Positions 1 to 23,689 of a stretch of 64,000 nucleotides of DNA are shown piece after piece. The notes below the pieces were generated by a model, which made no database searches, had not been told where the DNA came from, and saw only the letters and a list, made by a program, of their open reading frames with translations. Origin of the DNA: Polytrichum commune. Its lineage: Eukaryota > Streptophyta > Polytrichopsida > Polytrichales > Polytrichaceae. Each line of letters begins with the position of its first letter. Positions within the stretch are counted from its first letter, which is position 1. The position numbers and the translations under genes were made by a program. The stretch lies in the NCBI GenBank assembly GCA_950295325.1, contig OX485804.1, positions 35,154,001 through 35,218,000 of the forward strand, written 5' to 3'.

Positions 1-213
1 TAGAACGTAGACTCACTGTCGGACAAAATTAATGGATGATCAAGTTACAATTAGCCTTAGCTCACCCTACCTCTGAAGCTTATACCCTACCGCAAGATAA
101 TTTCACTTTGAAATCAGATTTGGTTTTTGCAAAGCCATTTCCAACAGACGCACCCAGTTAAGAAAATATTCATGGTTGACCTAGCACATGTCTACCAATA
201 AGAGGACACGTGA

Positions 214-604
214 GGGCCAGTTCACATGAGGACCCAAGTCCCGAGTCCCACTCATGTTAGCAAGTCCAAACATGGACGCAAAGCCGCAACATTTGAGCCT
301 CAAATGCCATTCGAATATGGTTAATTGTTGTTAAAGTTGGATGTTGATGATTATTTTATGCAAAAATATCTGCAGGACTTGTGTTGAGAGTTGGGTTTAG
401 TTTTTTGTTTGACCCAACTCTCAACACAAGTCCCACGTGTCACCTTCAAAAAGTGTTGTCATGTAGGCATCCATGTCATACTTAGGATTTAGGTCCCTAT
501 GTGGAGTGTTGAATCCCAACTTCCATGCTCTCGACGGTTGAGATTGCATGAATGAACTTCAAGTGACTTGTGAGTTAGGACTTGGGACCCCGTGTGTACC
601 AACC
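214..604. mobile_element. MITE, family D copy 1 (hairpin-bearing)
   Basis: Non-coding inverted-repeat element. The left end begins GGGCCAGTTCACATGAGGAC and the right end, read on the opposite strand, gives the related ACACGGGGTCCCAAGTCC, so the termini are imperfect inverted repeats. Inside lies a perfect 22 bp stem (375-396 pairing with 412-433) around a 15 nt loop. Two further copies are at 3352-3700 and 44544-44728. The GGGCC terminus resembles PIF/Harbinger (Tourist-like) MITEs; superfamily is inferred. It encodes no protein. Confidence 0.7.
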
Positions 605-1960
605 TTGAATATTGTTTCGGTCGTGCCAAGTGGAATATTGGGTGTTCTGTGTAGATATTTTAGTGATTGTTGTTGTTGTCAAATTGCAGGAACCAGCAAG
701 AGGTAAGGTATGTGACTTTGTTGTGGACGATTTTGACAATTGGATTGAACTCGGAGTTACTTGAAGGAGGTCAAAGAGAAAATTCTCTTGCAAAGGCTTT
801 TTTATATGTGTTAGCTTTTGAACATGGAATATAAGGAAACTAATTTTAAAGTTTAGGAAGCCGAAAGGCTTATGGACTAAAAGTATATCAAGATTGTGTT
901 AAACCAACTAATTAGTATTCCTCTAGAGTGGTAGAGTGTGGTAGTCTCCATGAGATAGAGGCTAATATCGACTTAATGATCTAATTGAAAGAAAGACTTG
1001 AGACCCCCTACTATTACATTCCTAAATAGTGATCTCTAATGCAACTATATAGGGGACACTTCCACACAAAGCGTGCCTCATTTTCAACTACATTATGAGA
1101 GTAGAATTGGCATAATCTAGAGATTATATCTAGAGATAAGGATAGTCGAACACCGTCCAACTTCAATGGCAAGTTTATGATTTGAGATGCAGTAAGTAGC
1201 AATGATCTTGCATTGTGGTGGTGTCAATGGTTGATTCAAGTACAATTCACAATTCGTATTTCAGAAAATCCTTGAGATGGATGTAATCTAGTTTCGTCCC
1301 CAAAAGATGAAAAGAGTTCCACTTGTTAACAAGAAAAGTTGTCTTGAGATCATCTAATATGATTTTTGATGGCATAGGAATATCATGAGTTTCCCAATGA
1401 CATAGAATAAGTAATATGAATTGAGCTCAAAGTCCACTCTCACCATAACAAGTGTACAGATTTTTGGTGTCCATTCTTAACTGTTGTAAGCTTTCAAATA
1501 TATCACTCACATATAGGTGTTCGATCAAGAAGAGTAACCAGATGTTTCTTTATTTCTCAAACTCAACCATCTCATCTGTACCTAGCAGTCGGGTCTCCCA
1601 GTTCATTGGTGATACTTGCAAGATGTCACTTCAAAGCTAGATTAAGGTGCACTCTGCAAAGCCTTAATTTACATCAAGTAGCAAGTTGAAGATCTAAAGT
1701 CAGCCGAACTATTAGTAATACTTCATCGTGACCTACACATCATCCCTTCACATTGCATCTGAATTTTTTTCATACCAGATATTTTGTAAAATGGTTTTCT
1801 GGGTAGATATTACAGCATGTCAGGTATCGTGTATGTGGCACTATTGTGGGCACTTCCAACTCTACAACAGTCCATTTTGTCTTGCCGATGAGCAATTGTG
1901 TACCATAAAGATTGTCATTTAGTTTCCAGGTTCAAAATCAAAGGTCTATGTTGAGAACTA

Positions 1961-2181
1961 TGTCCGGGGGGAACCGGCGGTTAGTTACAGAGGAACCGAT
2001 GGAGTTTGAGAAATAACCGGTTGAAGTTCAAGACTCCAGGAGAATTGCAGATCGTTTTAAAAGAATCTATAGAATATACCTCAAATGAAATAAGCAAAAC
2101 CGGAAGATGTCAACATGTAACCGGTTGGATTTAGAATCACTAGGATCTTGACCGACTATGCCCAAAAACTTCCCGGGCACA
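1961..2181 (+). repeat. Family E dispersed repeat, copy 1
   Basis: About 220 bp, beginning TGTCCGGGGGGA and ending in the roughly inverse TTCCCGGGCACA. The core (TTACAGA.GAACC, GAGTTTGAGAAA, CGGTTGAAGTTCAAGAC, GGAATCTATGGAATAT and variants) recurs at 10729-10876, three times in tandem at 43541-44253, and inverted at 56216-56414. The inverted ends suggest a small non-autonomous DNA transposon; the class is unknown. Confidence 0.6.
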
Positions 2182-3351
2182 TATGTTCTTCAATCTCATC
2201 GTATCATGTGTCTTTTTTAGTGTCCGTTCTTGATTGTATTCCGGGTAGTGTTGCATTTTTTATTCTAGAAGTCGGAGGCGGCATTATGAAATGTTTTTTA
2301 AAATATTTAACATTTTTAATGTTTTTTATTGAAAATAATTGAAAGCATCAATCCGTGAGGTCCTTTATGGCAAATCACAGTCGAAAACATTCCCCTCTTC
2401 TAGGATCAGTTCTTTGAGCTTTTCTCCGCCCAAGTATTGATCCAAGAATGAAGACATTGCGAATGCAAACTATCATTCACGACTTGTCCGGTGTGCCATG
2501 TGGTGCGTTATGTATTCCAGTATTTGTCAGTTCATGTAGCAACACTCAAGTCTCAGAAACTATCATTGAGTTTGAACATACTAATGCTATATGGTAATAT
2601 GGAACAAATGGCGAGGTTGAGCGTGTTTATATTTGCCCTACTGACTTGGACTGACTGCAACCGTGAATATATAATAAAAATCATTAAAAAATGCCTCAAA
2701 ATTTGCTGAGTACTTTAAAATACGTTTTAAAATGTGTATTTTAAAATAAATTAAAAATAAATGCACCACTAATTCCGGGTGTTCAATCAAGAAGACACAA
2801 CCATATTATGAGGCCCAAATACTTAAAAACATATCTTATTTTATCTTATTCTATTGACCAGCAACCTAGTTGCTCAGACGTTGTACAGGTACAGCGAATA
2901 GTTGTTCTATCCAAGTCGCATCCAGTGTTTGTGAAAGCAACAATTCTAAACTGTTATCATATTATATAGATTGATCTTTTTTCTTTGAGATTTTTTGAGA
3001 TATTATTTAGATTGACCATTGTACGTGTGTTATAATAACACACATATTCAAATGTATGACGCACCACTGGTCGGCCTAGAACTTGGCTCGAGTGGTCGAC
3101 CAACTTACATGCACACCACTACTAGCATATGAGTCCTACGCAATCGTCTCACGTCAATGAATGAACAATGCAAATCTACTACTATGTTAGATTTGTAAAT
3201 TTGCCAGTTTCATAGGACAAGTTTCCAGTGACGTATGTCAATTGTCTAGGATTCATGTGCTTGTAGTGCACTCATGAGCACGATCGTGTTTAAAAGCTAT
3301 ACATAAGTTATAGAATTTATATACAAGTTGTACACACACCGTGAGCACTAA

Positions 3352-3700
3352 GGGCTAGTTCACATAGGATCCCAAGTCCCAAGTCCCACTCATGCTAGCA
3401 GGCCCCAACTTTTGAGCCCCAAGACACCATACAAATATAGTTTATTATCGTTAAAAATCAGATCTTGATTATTTTATGCAAAAAAATTTGTGGGACTTGT
3501 GTTCAGAGTTGGGCTAGCTTTTTGCTCGACCCAACACTCAACACAAGTCCCAAGTCTCACCTCCAAAAAGAGCAGTTGCCATCGAGGCATCCATGCCATA
3601 CTTGGGACTCAGGATTTGAGACCCCATGTGAAGTGGGTGATAAGTCCCAACTTCCTACTCTCAACGGCCAAGATTACACGTATTGACCTCAAATATCAAG
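3352..3700. mobile_element. MITE, family D copy 2
   Basis: Same order of sequence blocks as the copy at 214-604: GGGCTAGTTCACATAGGATC left end, TTTATGCAAAAA, then a hairpin (arms about 3493-3514 and 3531-3552 with two mismatches), then CATCCATGCCATACTTGGGA. It follows a TAA. The right boundary is degenerate and approximate. Confidence 0.65.
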
Positions 3701-3977
3701 GCCAACTTTTGACTTCAAAAATTTACGGTTTTTTCAATTCAAGGAATAAAATTACCAAAAGCATTCTAATCTTCTTGATTTCTATCTTCCTACATAGGAA
3801 AAATTTGCACCGCCTTATACTTCTCCATATCTAGCGGAGAATCTCTTAAGTGATCGGCTATGGACGCCACTACTCTAAAGTCTGAAAAAGCTTGCACAAC
3901 ATAGATTTGTTCAAAAGTTTCTTACTGGGATTGTAAGCCAACTGCCCTTGACTTACCAAAATGCAGGTCCTAGTACT

Positions 3978-3980
<3 letters not shown>

Positions 3981-4018
<38 letters not shown>
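3981..4018. repeat. (AT)n microsatellite
   Basis: An uninterrupted run of about 19 AT units. Confidence 0.95.
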
Positions 4019-4023
<5 letters not shown>

Positions 4024-4862
4024 TGCAAATGTTCTATACATCGTGAAGTTAATAGTACTCTTGTTGTATGGAATACTATATGTTTTGTTAGTAGTTTGTT
4101 GAATAAACTTGGCAGTCACTGAAAGAACAGACTGTTTTTTTTTCTGACTATCAAATTGTGAGTTTTATCCCCTTTCATGAAGTGGTTCCCTTTGGATCAG
4201 ATACATTTGCATATATCGTGACATTGAACACCAAAATAAGAGCTGATTATTTCACTCACCATGTATGCTATACATAGGGGTTTAAGTGTCTATTTTTGTT
4301 CATTTTAGGGAAGTGTGAAATTGACCATATACTAGTTTAAATGACCATAAAGACACGTCATGTGGTCACATGATCTATCGATATTTGATCAATTCTAGTT
4401 GTAAGTTCAAATGTAAAGAACAAGGAAGCACAACTGACGAAATATCCTCTCCATGTGTGCGATGAAAAATCAAATTTTGATCGGTCATGTGACCGCCTAA
4501 CGTGTCTTTGTGGTCAATTTAACAATCCTTTTTTTTTTCTTGGGTTGAATCGTATTTATACGTTATGATATTAATCAGTCAAGTATGCATGCTCCATAAC
4601 ATTACTCAGCTCTTTGGTTGTATTCCATGGGTCCAGGTATCAAGCAAGAATGGTTGTCCTTTACCGTTGAGATCTCATAACTCTTGGAGTGCTCATGGGC
4701 TCCCTTGAGTCTTGCCCCATATTGTGGCTAAGGTATTGTGCTTTTGCCTTTGTTTGTTTAATGTAATCGTTGAGGTACATGCCATGAATGAAAAATTGTT
4801 CAATGATTTTCTCATTGGAAATTGTTAATGAATTTCATATATTTATTTGATATTTTAAATCT

Positions 4863-4863
<1 letters not shown>

Positions 4864-4896
<33 letters not shown>
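4864..4896. repeat. (AT)n microsatellite
   Basis: A run of about 16 AT units in intergenic DNA. Confidence 0.95.
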
Positions 4897-4899
<3 letters not shown>

Positions 4900-6954
4900 G
4901 AGGCATTCATCACATTAAAGTGAAATGCTTAGTATAAATACATGAGTCCATTTTCTAGCTTGTAGTTTGTATGTATACATTTGTTTTTCTCTCATATATA
5001 GGGTGTTTAATTTTATATTGACCGATGCACCGCATTTAAATTTCCAATGAAGAATCCACCCCCCGGGCCATTGGTCAAACATTTTTGTGAGCTGCAATCG
5101 TTGAAGGACTTGTACTAAGATTAGGATTGGGCATGAACAATGGTCTTTTGAAGAATGTTTTTTGCATCAAGAAAGAGTCCTCATTGATTGGTTCTTTTAG
5201 TAATCTTTTATAATTGAGTTTTGATAGACATAATCATTCACTATTGCTCATCCTAAGCTTACGGTATTATAATTGTGATAATTTACTTCTATTTATTTTG
5301 TAAAATAGGTTCACAAGAATTGGAATGATTTTTTTTTTGTTTTGTAGGATGAGTATGTTTAGAGGGTAAGTTAAGTTATGTCAAAGAGTGGGGGTTTGTT
5401 GGAAACATGAATGAAATTCAGTTCATTATAAATAAACTTCAATCCGTTGTGGATGAAAGAAAGGAAAAAGGTTTTGTAGGGTTAGAAGCACGTTGAACTA
5501 GATTTCCCTTCCCATTTTCATTTTGGATAGTTTCAACTGCACAGTCATACCATCTTTAGTTTCCTCATACGTTTTGTAGCCATCTTCATTTGTCTTGAAT
5601 TGACATAGTGGGAAGCAAGGATCCAGTTGATTGTGAGGCTGGTGAGGGGTTTAATTTGGAGAGAGGCGATGTTGGTTCAAGTGATTAGAAATTTTAGGGT
5701 GCTCAATTTAACTTCATTCTTGCTCATGCTACGCTCGTTCTTGGAGTGTTTGAAGCGGTTTCAGTTGCTCACACTATGCTCATTCTTGGACTATGTGAAG
5801 TAGTTTTAGTTACTCAAGTCAAGTTCGCTACTTGTTGTAAGGTGTTGTGAGAAGGTAGCCGAAGGTTTGAGGCACTCATTCTTGGTCATCTCGTTTAAGT
5901 TTTTTTGTAAGGTGTTATTCATTGTTTTCACTAAGTTTTAGTGTACAAATGCGGTTTGGGTTTTTGGAGCCAGTTTAGCCATATATGAAGGAAACTCTTT
6001 GAACATTTTGTAATTGATTACCACATACCTAGCCCTAAAATTTGATTCCTTGCATTTGCACATGAATTTGATGTCTTATGCCCCGATATGAAGTGGTTAA
6101 AATGTTTGAATGTATATGTTGGTTTGATTTTTCCCAATGCCATATTTCCTTACTTGACAAACTTCATCAAACAAGGAACTCTAATATCATGAGGAAAAAA
6201 ATTGCACGTGTTCGTACTTTTAAAATTAATATAGGCTCCAAGTTATTGCACAACTCTGGAATTTACAATTAGCTATAGGGTGGAGGAAAATGATGATAGA
6301 CAAGAATTTTATAATCAAAGGGTCCAAAAATATCAAGGACTAAGGTGTATATAACCCCTAAACAAATACTTGGTTCTTGCACGTGTATGCCAATTTTCTA
6401 TAGAGATGTCTTCCTCAAGCTACAATGGTTAGCATATTGTGAACACATAAACCTAATTTCTTTCAAACACGTGATGTCTTTTTGGTGCTACACTAAGTAT
6501 CATAATTAGTGTCACCATTTCTACTAATCTTGGTCAGTACCAATTGTAAACCGCCCATGTAAAATCGCCAGTACTAACGTAAACTTAACATTATTTGTTG
6601 TTCCTTGTTTTGTTTTTAAAAAAAAATTGGGCATCATGGATTTAAAATGTTGCAATTATTGTCACTTACTAACCAACTTCTCATCCACGACAACATTTCA
6701 CTACAGAAATGTGAGGATGCAAAATATACCAAACTTTGTTTCAATAATTGACATGGATTTCATCCAAATTCCAATCATCCATGACAGTAAAAATCCTTGT
6801 AAACTTATCATAGCAGGTGACATTATAGATGTTAACCCAGTGACACAAAATACCACATGACACCAATTACAAATACAAATACTAGTTTCTAGATCCACAT
6901 CTAACCACATACCACTCAAATATGGGTGTCCAAATTATTGTTGTGCTCAATTAA

Positions 6955-7454
6955 CGGCCACTTCACACATGAGACTGAGAGCCCATGACCATTACATTTC
7001 AAGCACTCTCGTTGGTGGAAAAGGTGGAGCCGGTCCAAGTTTGCTTCACATTACGCTTGAGGGACCAACAGAGTAAGTGAATGCAAGATTGGTGTAAAGT
7101 CTACATGGATTCCTACATGACATCAAATGGATCATGTTTCATGGTCACTTGGACTATTTTCAAAAACCACCTCTTGGAGGTAGCCCTAACACAAAACTAG
7201 GAGACCATGGCACTCCAAACGCTCACAACCGTTAGTTTATTCTATTTTATCATGTGTGAAGACCCACATGAATAGAAATTCATTGAAATAGCATTTGGTC
7301 GAGGGCCTGATCACACATGACTTCACACTACACTTGAGGGTTCGTGACCACACTGCATGATGTTGGAGGTGTGTTGGGACGGCCTTTGGACACTTTTCTT
7401 TTGGGCTCTCACAATTCCATGGTCACGGCTCTTGGCTCGTGTGTGAAGTGGCCC
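6955..7454. mobile_element. Harbinger-like MITE, family A copy 1
   Basis: 500 bp element flanked by TAA on both sides (6952-6954 and 7455-7457). Termini are inverted: CGGCCACTTCACAC at the left and GTGTGAAGTGGCCC at the right. The 3 bp TWA target duplication and GGGCCACTTC-type terminus are the known signature of PIF/Harbinger (Tourist) elements. It is non-coding. Sister copies lie at 13956, 36461, 39952, 41389 and 49420/53629. Confidence 0.85.
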
Positions 7455-7904
7455 TAAGGCATGCCTACCTTACCTTGCCTTACAGCCCCTTGCATTGCAA
7501 GACTTGACTTTGTGAGGACTTGACAAAGAATGTTAAGTTCAATATGCTGACTCACCAAGTACAATTTATACACAACCCTAGGTGATGCTCACGTGATTCT
7601 TTGAGTTTGAGCTGTGAGACTTGTCCTTTTATTATTCATTTGCGGTAAACGACAACAACTTCCGTTTGAAGACAACCAACAACATGCTAACTTAATTGGA
7701 GCTACAATTGTAATGGTCACATGGTCAAGAATCACCATGGACTTTGAAAGTTTGAAAGGATTTTGCAAATTTGATAATCGAAAGTTTACGGAACTTCAAT
7801 TGGAATAATGATTTGTGAATAGTAATCACGTAAAGTGCATGGGTCTTAAGTGGCTCGGTTTCTTAATCGGACCCCTAGGTTTGACTGGTATGTGGTATGT
7901 GGTA

Positions 7905-8095
7905 TGTAATTGGGAGGATCTATGTTTCTAGTTAGGATATCAACAAACATGCACTTCCGATAACTATGACTAAATTAGGGGCGGTCCGATTTTTAATCCA
8001 TTTTTTTCCAGATGTTTCATAATAGATTTGCTAATGCAACACGCGTTTTGTTGTGCAGATCTAATTGGTAGAAGTTGGAGAACATTAAAAAAAAA
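7905..8095 (+). repeat. Family G dispersed repeat, copy 1
   Basis: Shares ordered blocks with 44822-45060: GGGAGGA.CTATGT, ATCAACAAACATG.ACTT, GATTTGCTAAT, TTTTGTTGTG and AGAAGTTGGAGAACAT. A further shared block, ACCGTAGAGGGC, is found at about 8586 here and 45036 there, so the parent repeat is longer and this copy is interrupted. The nature of the element is unknown. Confidence 0.55.
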
Positions 8096-8151
8096 AAAAA
8101 AAAAAAAAAAAAACCAACAACAACAACAACAACAACAAACAAACAAACAAA
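8088..8151. repeat. A-tract plus CAA/CAAA simple repeat
   Basis: About 25 A residues are followed by CAA and CAAA repeats. It directly follows the family G block, so it could be a retroposed poly(A)-type tail, but no target duplication was found. Confidence 0.8.
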
Positions 8152-10510
8152 CACCTTATGAGAGATGACACCAATCAGGAGTTCGATACAAGACAATTCA
8201 CCATGTTGGGTTTAAACTAGGTTTGTAACATTAGCATGTAACCAATATCACAACGTGCACGAAGCTAGCACATGCCACATCAAGAAATGTAGTCCACTCC
8301 TAGGATTAGTTGTAATCATTGGTATCATATGTTCCGCCGATAGAAGTGAAAAGAAAAAAAGAAAAAAAGAAACTATGTCCAAATTTCATGCATATGTCTA
8401 GACTTGCTTAAAACATAGTTCATGTCTCATGCCCTTAATGTTGTCTTGGTGACTTTTTTTCACAATAACAACATAACAACCACTTGAAAGCATCGTTCAG
8501 AAAACACAAGAGAAAGAAATCACATTTGAACCTCACATATCTTGACAAGTTAATCAACCCTAGACGAAGACTTAAATGAAAAATACCGTAGAGGGCTCTC
8601 TATTCCAACACAAAAGAATTGTTTTCTCTTCAGTGATGTCAAGTGTCATGCTAACATTTGCTAAGACCCACTTGTATCCCATGTGGAAACAACATTCCAA
8701 CACATATTAAGATGAAATAGAGACTCTACGGTAAACCCCCCCCCCCCCCACCCCACCCCACACACACACAAACACACACATTAGGAATTATAAGAAGATA
8801 GGTCTAATTTAGATTGGCAAGTTTCATTCAAGATCTCCCATCTTTTGGGTTGGAAAGAGTATTTGCGAATTTGGTTACGATGACATTCATCGCATAGGCC
8901 ATTTTGTATGAGTTGCATCCGCTTCATGAACCTGTAGTCTTCAATTATTTCATAGAACAATAAAGAAGGAAAACTCCTACAGATAAGAAGCACATTCAAG
9001 CCCAAATTATCACATGTTATCGTACACATATGTTATGATATTGAATTTTATTTTTATTTTGATGTCGTGTATACACTTATTTCTATTTCTTATCCAAATA
9101 TTTTTATGTAACATATTTATTTTTCGGGTCCATTCTAGTTATATTGTTATTTCATTGGCGATGATGAGAGAAATGCCAAATAGTGACGATGGTATCCATT
9201 CAACCTACAATGTCCATTTCTTGAGCAAATTCCAATCATATCACAAAACATGTGTTTGAGGTGTTTGTTTCTCCCTCCAAGCTTGTCATGTACCACTCAA
9301 TTATAGGCGTTTGATTATGAAGAGTGACCACATAAGGCCCACACACTTTACAAACTTTTTGTGTTTGAAGCAGAGGGTGCTAAAACCAACATCCATTGAA
9401 AAGCAACACCCTAGAATTTTGCACAGTTGATTTCTAAGAATGGCCGCCATCGTTTAGCATTTGGCTCCCGCATACGTTTTATATCCCAATAAAACATTTA
9501 ATCTTTATGACTTTTGCAAAAGGAATTTGAAAAAAGACATACTTTGTTGCCTTGGAATCTTCTCTAATTTGCTACTAAAACTTTGATTCTTTAACACATG
9601 TCACTTGGATAAATTAAGGTAAAATGGATAAAACTAGCACTTCTATTGTCAAAAAAATTTCTTTAAACCTTAGGGCCCCTTTTTGTACATTTACATGTAC
9701 TTCAAAATTCTTAATAGCCTTTTTAAAATGTACACAGTAGAGAAGAACACTACCCTTCTCTTATGTATACCTATTATGTACGCTAATGCCTCAAATAATA
9801 CCCCTTTCAACAATCAATTAGTTCATATGTGGTATGAAGAGTCCACCCCGGGGACTTTCATGACAAACCTTTAAAGGCACCTGAAATGGTGCTCTCAAAA
9901 ATTTGACAAGGAGTCCATCTTTTACATAACCATCTCTTGGCCAAAGTCAAATGCCTATGCTTCCATTCACCAAAATTGGATATTCTGACACTACTTGAAC
10001 GCTTTTTAAGCATTATAAATCGTCAAAAATGCGGCAAGACTTCCCTACCAAAAGATAAGCTCTCAAGAAATTTGAAGGATAACTCCACTCAATTAAAAAA
10101 AACTAGACACAGTAATAGTATCTGTGCTGAAAGTGACATTCTTAGCGCCATCCACCCTAAGCTAGGGTTAGATGCACACCTCTTTGGTAGGGCCCCACCA
10201 CAATTACCGAGGTAAAGGTGGTGTCACAAAAACATCACAGGTAAATCCCTCTAGATTAATTTGGGACATCAGATGTCGATTATGTGGTCCAATTGTCTTA
10301 AAATAGGGGAAAAAAACATGTTAAAATAGAATTGACTGCGTAATCGCCTCAGGCAATAGTGGTAGGGGCAGCTCAAAAAGGTGGGCATCTAGCCCTAGCC
10401 ATATTCCCTCAGATGGACCACTTTGAAATTTTGAAACGAAATCTTCCTCAATCTCTCAAAATGACCTGCCAAGCAATGAACAAGGAAAACTAACCGCTAC
10501 ACAAAATATG

Positions 10511-10710
10511 TATTTAGTGTCACTTACTATTTAAAATTACGCAATCCTCTATTTTTTTTATTATGTATCTCATATTTTACCAACAAACGTCAGATTGATT
10601 GTTTGGTCATTATAGAACATTCATAACTTTACTTGGTAAAAATTTGCATCAACAATGTTAAAAAATATATATAACATTGTGTAACTCCAAATAGTAAGTA
10701 ACACTAAATA
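10511..10710. mobile_element. Short MITE with 22 bp terminal inverted repeats
   Basis: A 200 bp AT-rich element. The arms at 10511-10532 and 10689-10710 begin TATTTAGTGT and match over 22 bp with one mismatch (C/T at base 11). The TTTAGTGTC core is shared with the family C ends at 38478 and 49066. There is no coding capacity. Confidence 0.75.
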
Positions 10711-10728
10711 TCATATTTAGTGCATATA

Positions 10729-10876
10729 AACCGGATGAGTTTGAGAAACAACCAATTGAAGTTCAAGACTTCAAGAAAACTACTGAGGATTTTAGTGGAA
10801 TCTATGGAATATTCCTCAAATTCATAAAGAAAAACTGAAAGATCACATTATGCCCAAGAATCTCCCCAGACACTGC
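10729..10876 (+). repeat. Family E dispersed repeat, copy 2 (partial)
   Basis: Contains GAGTTTGAGAAACAACC, TTGAAGTTCAAGACTTCAAG, GGAATCTATGGAATATTCC and the right end ATCTCCCCAGACACTG. The left terminus is missing. It ends shortly before the CT tract upstream of APC15, so it may lie in that promoter. Confidence 0.55.
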
Positions 10877-10893
10877 CAAGGTCAATAGAAGAG

Positions 10894-10913
10894 CTCTCTC
10901 TCTCTCTCTCTCT
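10894..10913 (+). promoter_or_regulatory. CT-repeat upstream of APC15
   Basis: A 20 bp CT microsatellite about 150 bp before the APC15 start codon. Pyrimidine (Y-patch or GAGA-type) tracts are common near plant transcription starts and in 5' leaders. The link to APC15 transcription is inferred from position only. Confidence 0.5.
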
Positions 10914-11060
10914 GCCAATGAAAAGCAGACACGTAGGCAGGCCTAACCCTAAAGCTACAACAAGGGACCGGGAGTGAACCAAGGAAGCGAGCAGACAGGA
11001 ACAAACTACGCCACTTTACTTCGTCGATTCCATCTTCAATCGATCGATCGGTCGATCGAA

Positions 11061-11606
11061 ATGTTGCCAGGAATGCTGCAATTCCCATTTCTCATTCCGC
11101 CCACTGTCGATCATTGCGACAATTGGTTCGTTGTTCACAGCGACGAAGGCCTTCTCGCTCAGGAGGAGCAGGAGCTCAAAGACAAGGTGACCAATAAACA
11201 AGCAAACAAATAATGCTTTTTTGCATGCTTATCCACTTGTTGCATTATGTCTTTCGATCTTGAATGGGGGTTAGGTTTATGATCCCTTTTTTTTGGTGAA
11301 TTTTTCTGAACTTAAGCACAAGTTGTGATGAATGTGAATGAGAAGTGGTCTTTGTGATGATGTAATGAAGAGAAGGAGAGAAACGCCAAATTGTGATGGT
11401 GGGTAACTTTTAGGGTTTAATGGATTTTAATGTGGGTGTTTCTGCAGTGGACTGAGATACGAACCACGAACGAGGGGATAAACCCATTAGGGAAGACGCC
11501 GGTGGAAAATGATCAGGAGGATTATGAGGCTGATGCGGAAGACGAGGATGCGGACAATGGGGAAGAAGGAAGTGAAGTTGAAGAGTTTGAGCAAGAAGCT
11601 AACTGA
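11061..11606 (+). CDS. APC15: Anaphase-promoting complex subunit 15 (APC15)
   Basis: Two exons: 11061-11186 (42 codons) and 11448-11606 (52 codons plus TGA), joined in phase 0 across a 261 bp GT-AG intron, giving 94 residues. APC15 is a small accessory subunit of the APC/C ubiquitin ligase; in animals it promotes turnover of the mitotic checkpoint complex. The plant family signature is visible: an N-terminal MLQFP block (residues 5-9), an acidic helix ending KDKWTEIR, then a PLGKTP motif (normally IGKP), EDYEADAEDEDADN and a C-terminal EEFEQE acidic tail. The length fits plant APC15. A second in-frame ATG four codons in (11073) would start exactly at MLQFP, so the true start could be either. 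The gene lies tail-to-tail with PARP1. Family assignment rests on motif recognition by eye. Confidence 0.9.
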
Positions 11607-12766
11607 ATGTTGAGCTGTGACGCATTGTGCTATCAATTCAGGAAAAATTTGTACAGGAAGGTTGAATGCAATGTAGAATGTTTGGACAGTGTCGTCTGTG
11701 AAACTCGCAGCATACTGGAACCTTCGGCATTATTCTAATTTACAAGTATGCACTTATATTACAACATTCAATCCTCAAGAACCTTATGAACTTCCTACCA
11801 ATTAGAGATGTAGAAAACTCTAATGTGATTTCCAATGCGACTGCACTGGTTATGGAATGAAAGGATATCAGGCTGGGATTATGCTGAATCTGGTGGAGGA
11901 TCAAAACTTGGATAAGAAGAGTTTAAGAGGTCGTCTGATTTTGTGGTAATTGTTTAGGGGTTTCGGGTTGACATGTATGTGCAAATAGACCATTGATATG
12001 AGAGAGCAAGGTTTGAATCCAGAAGAGATGCTTTCAAAGCTCATTGTGGTCCTTTTCTTTAATGGATCACTGCCCTAAATTTATCTTCAATGCTCATCAG
12101 TCCTCTTGTTGATAAGCTGTTTCTTTTGTTTCTTTTGTTTCTTTTGTTTTAAAAGTTGCATGATTTTTGTGGTAGGTCTTCACACCCATGTTTTAACTTG
12201 ATTCCTGCAGCAGATGTTCTCTAAAGGGGCCGAAGATCAGGCAATCTGCCCAAATGTTGGACTATCGTTTACCTTTTGCTTGTGAGTTTCAAGGAGAGTT
12301 CTATATTTGCATCCCCACTTACATTCCTGAGAGATCACATGTTTGCAGGGAGTACCTATTTGCAACTTTGAGCATCTATGTACCAGACAAAAGTGATGCA
12401 ATAAGCCTCAATGATAGACAACTTAAGATTCTTTATACAAGGGCTCCCAAAGGAGCATAGCAATCGGAGACCAAATTATAAATTGTTTTCTCAATACATG
12501 TCCTTGTCTCTTGGAACCTTCACATTTTAGAACTCTTTACACTTTGTACCGACTTTTCCCGATGGCTGCTTCCATCCATGAGACCCAAAATTGGCAGGAG
12601 GTTATCTCCATACTTGGCGGCACAACCGTGAAATTGGTTCCAAAAGTTGCATCAAAAATCTATTTACAGGCCAGGGAGTGAGCTCAGCCAGATATTCCCA
12701 ATTACCAACCCTTTACAATCCATAGAAAAACTCCATTGGATGCTCCAAGTGCCATCACCCAATACC
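11607..12766. other. Intergenic, shared 3' flanks of APC15 and PARP1
   Basis: About 1.16 kb between two convergent stop codons; it should contain both 3' untranslated regions. A TTTCTTTTG microsatellite-like run lies near 12120-12150. A 68-codon plus-strand frame at 12254-12460 is not recognisable as a protein. Confidence 0.6.
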
Positions 12767-23305
<10,539 letters not shown>

Positions 23306-23488
23306 CGCTCCGAGTAAAATAGCCCTCTTAACCTTAAACCTTAAACCTCTGTCTCTTCACCTTACCTCTTTGTCTCTTGCTTCCTCTTCCTCCTCCGCCT
23401 CTCCCTCAAATCAAATCGCATGTTCCATCACATCACTGCACGTACAAAGCCCTTATAGACACTAAACATTCTTCACAATTCTGCTCCG

Positions 23489-23545
23489 TCTCTCTCTCTC
23501 TCTCTCGCTCTCTCTCTCGCGTCTGTCTGTCTCTCTGTTGACCTT
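23489..23545 (-). promoter_or_regulatory. GA/CT tract upstream of PARP1
   Basis: A 57 bp CT-rich tract (GA-rich on the coding strand) about 185-240 bp upstream of the PARP1 ATG. GAGA-type tracts near plant promoters are known binding sites for BPC proteins; a role here is inferred. Confidence 0.45.
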
Positions 23546-23689
23546 CGTTTGAGTGACAAGCCATTTTGAGTTGATATTGGCTATGGCCCTCAATTGTTGA
23601 TTTAGTGTGGCATGAGATTGTTTAAGAGTTAGTGTGACATATTGTGAGGCATAGCACTAAGGTAGATGGGTCTTAAATGTTAAGTTTTT

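Larger units (their letters stand above)
605..6951. other. Gene-free stretch
   Basis: No open frame here resembles a known protein and none has exon-like continuity. It holds one family E repeat (1961-2181), one family D MITE (3352-3700), two AT microsatellites and scattered degenerate fragments of the family F repeat (for example around 1370-1530 and 2780-2820). Otherwise I see nothing in it. Confidence 0.6.

Noticed and set aside
12254-12460. 68-codon plus-strand frame between APC15 and PARP1
   Set aside because: No recognisable motif, no splice partner, and it lies in the probable 3' flanks of two convergent genes.
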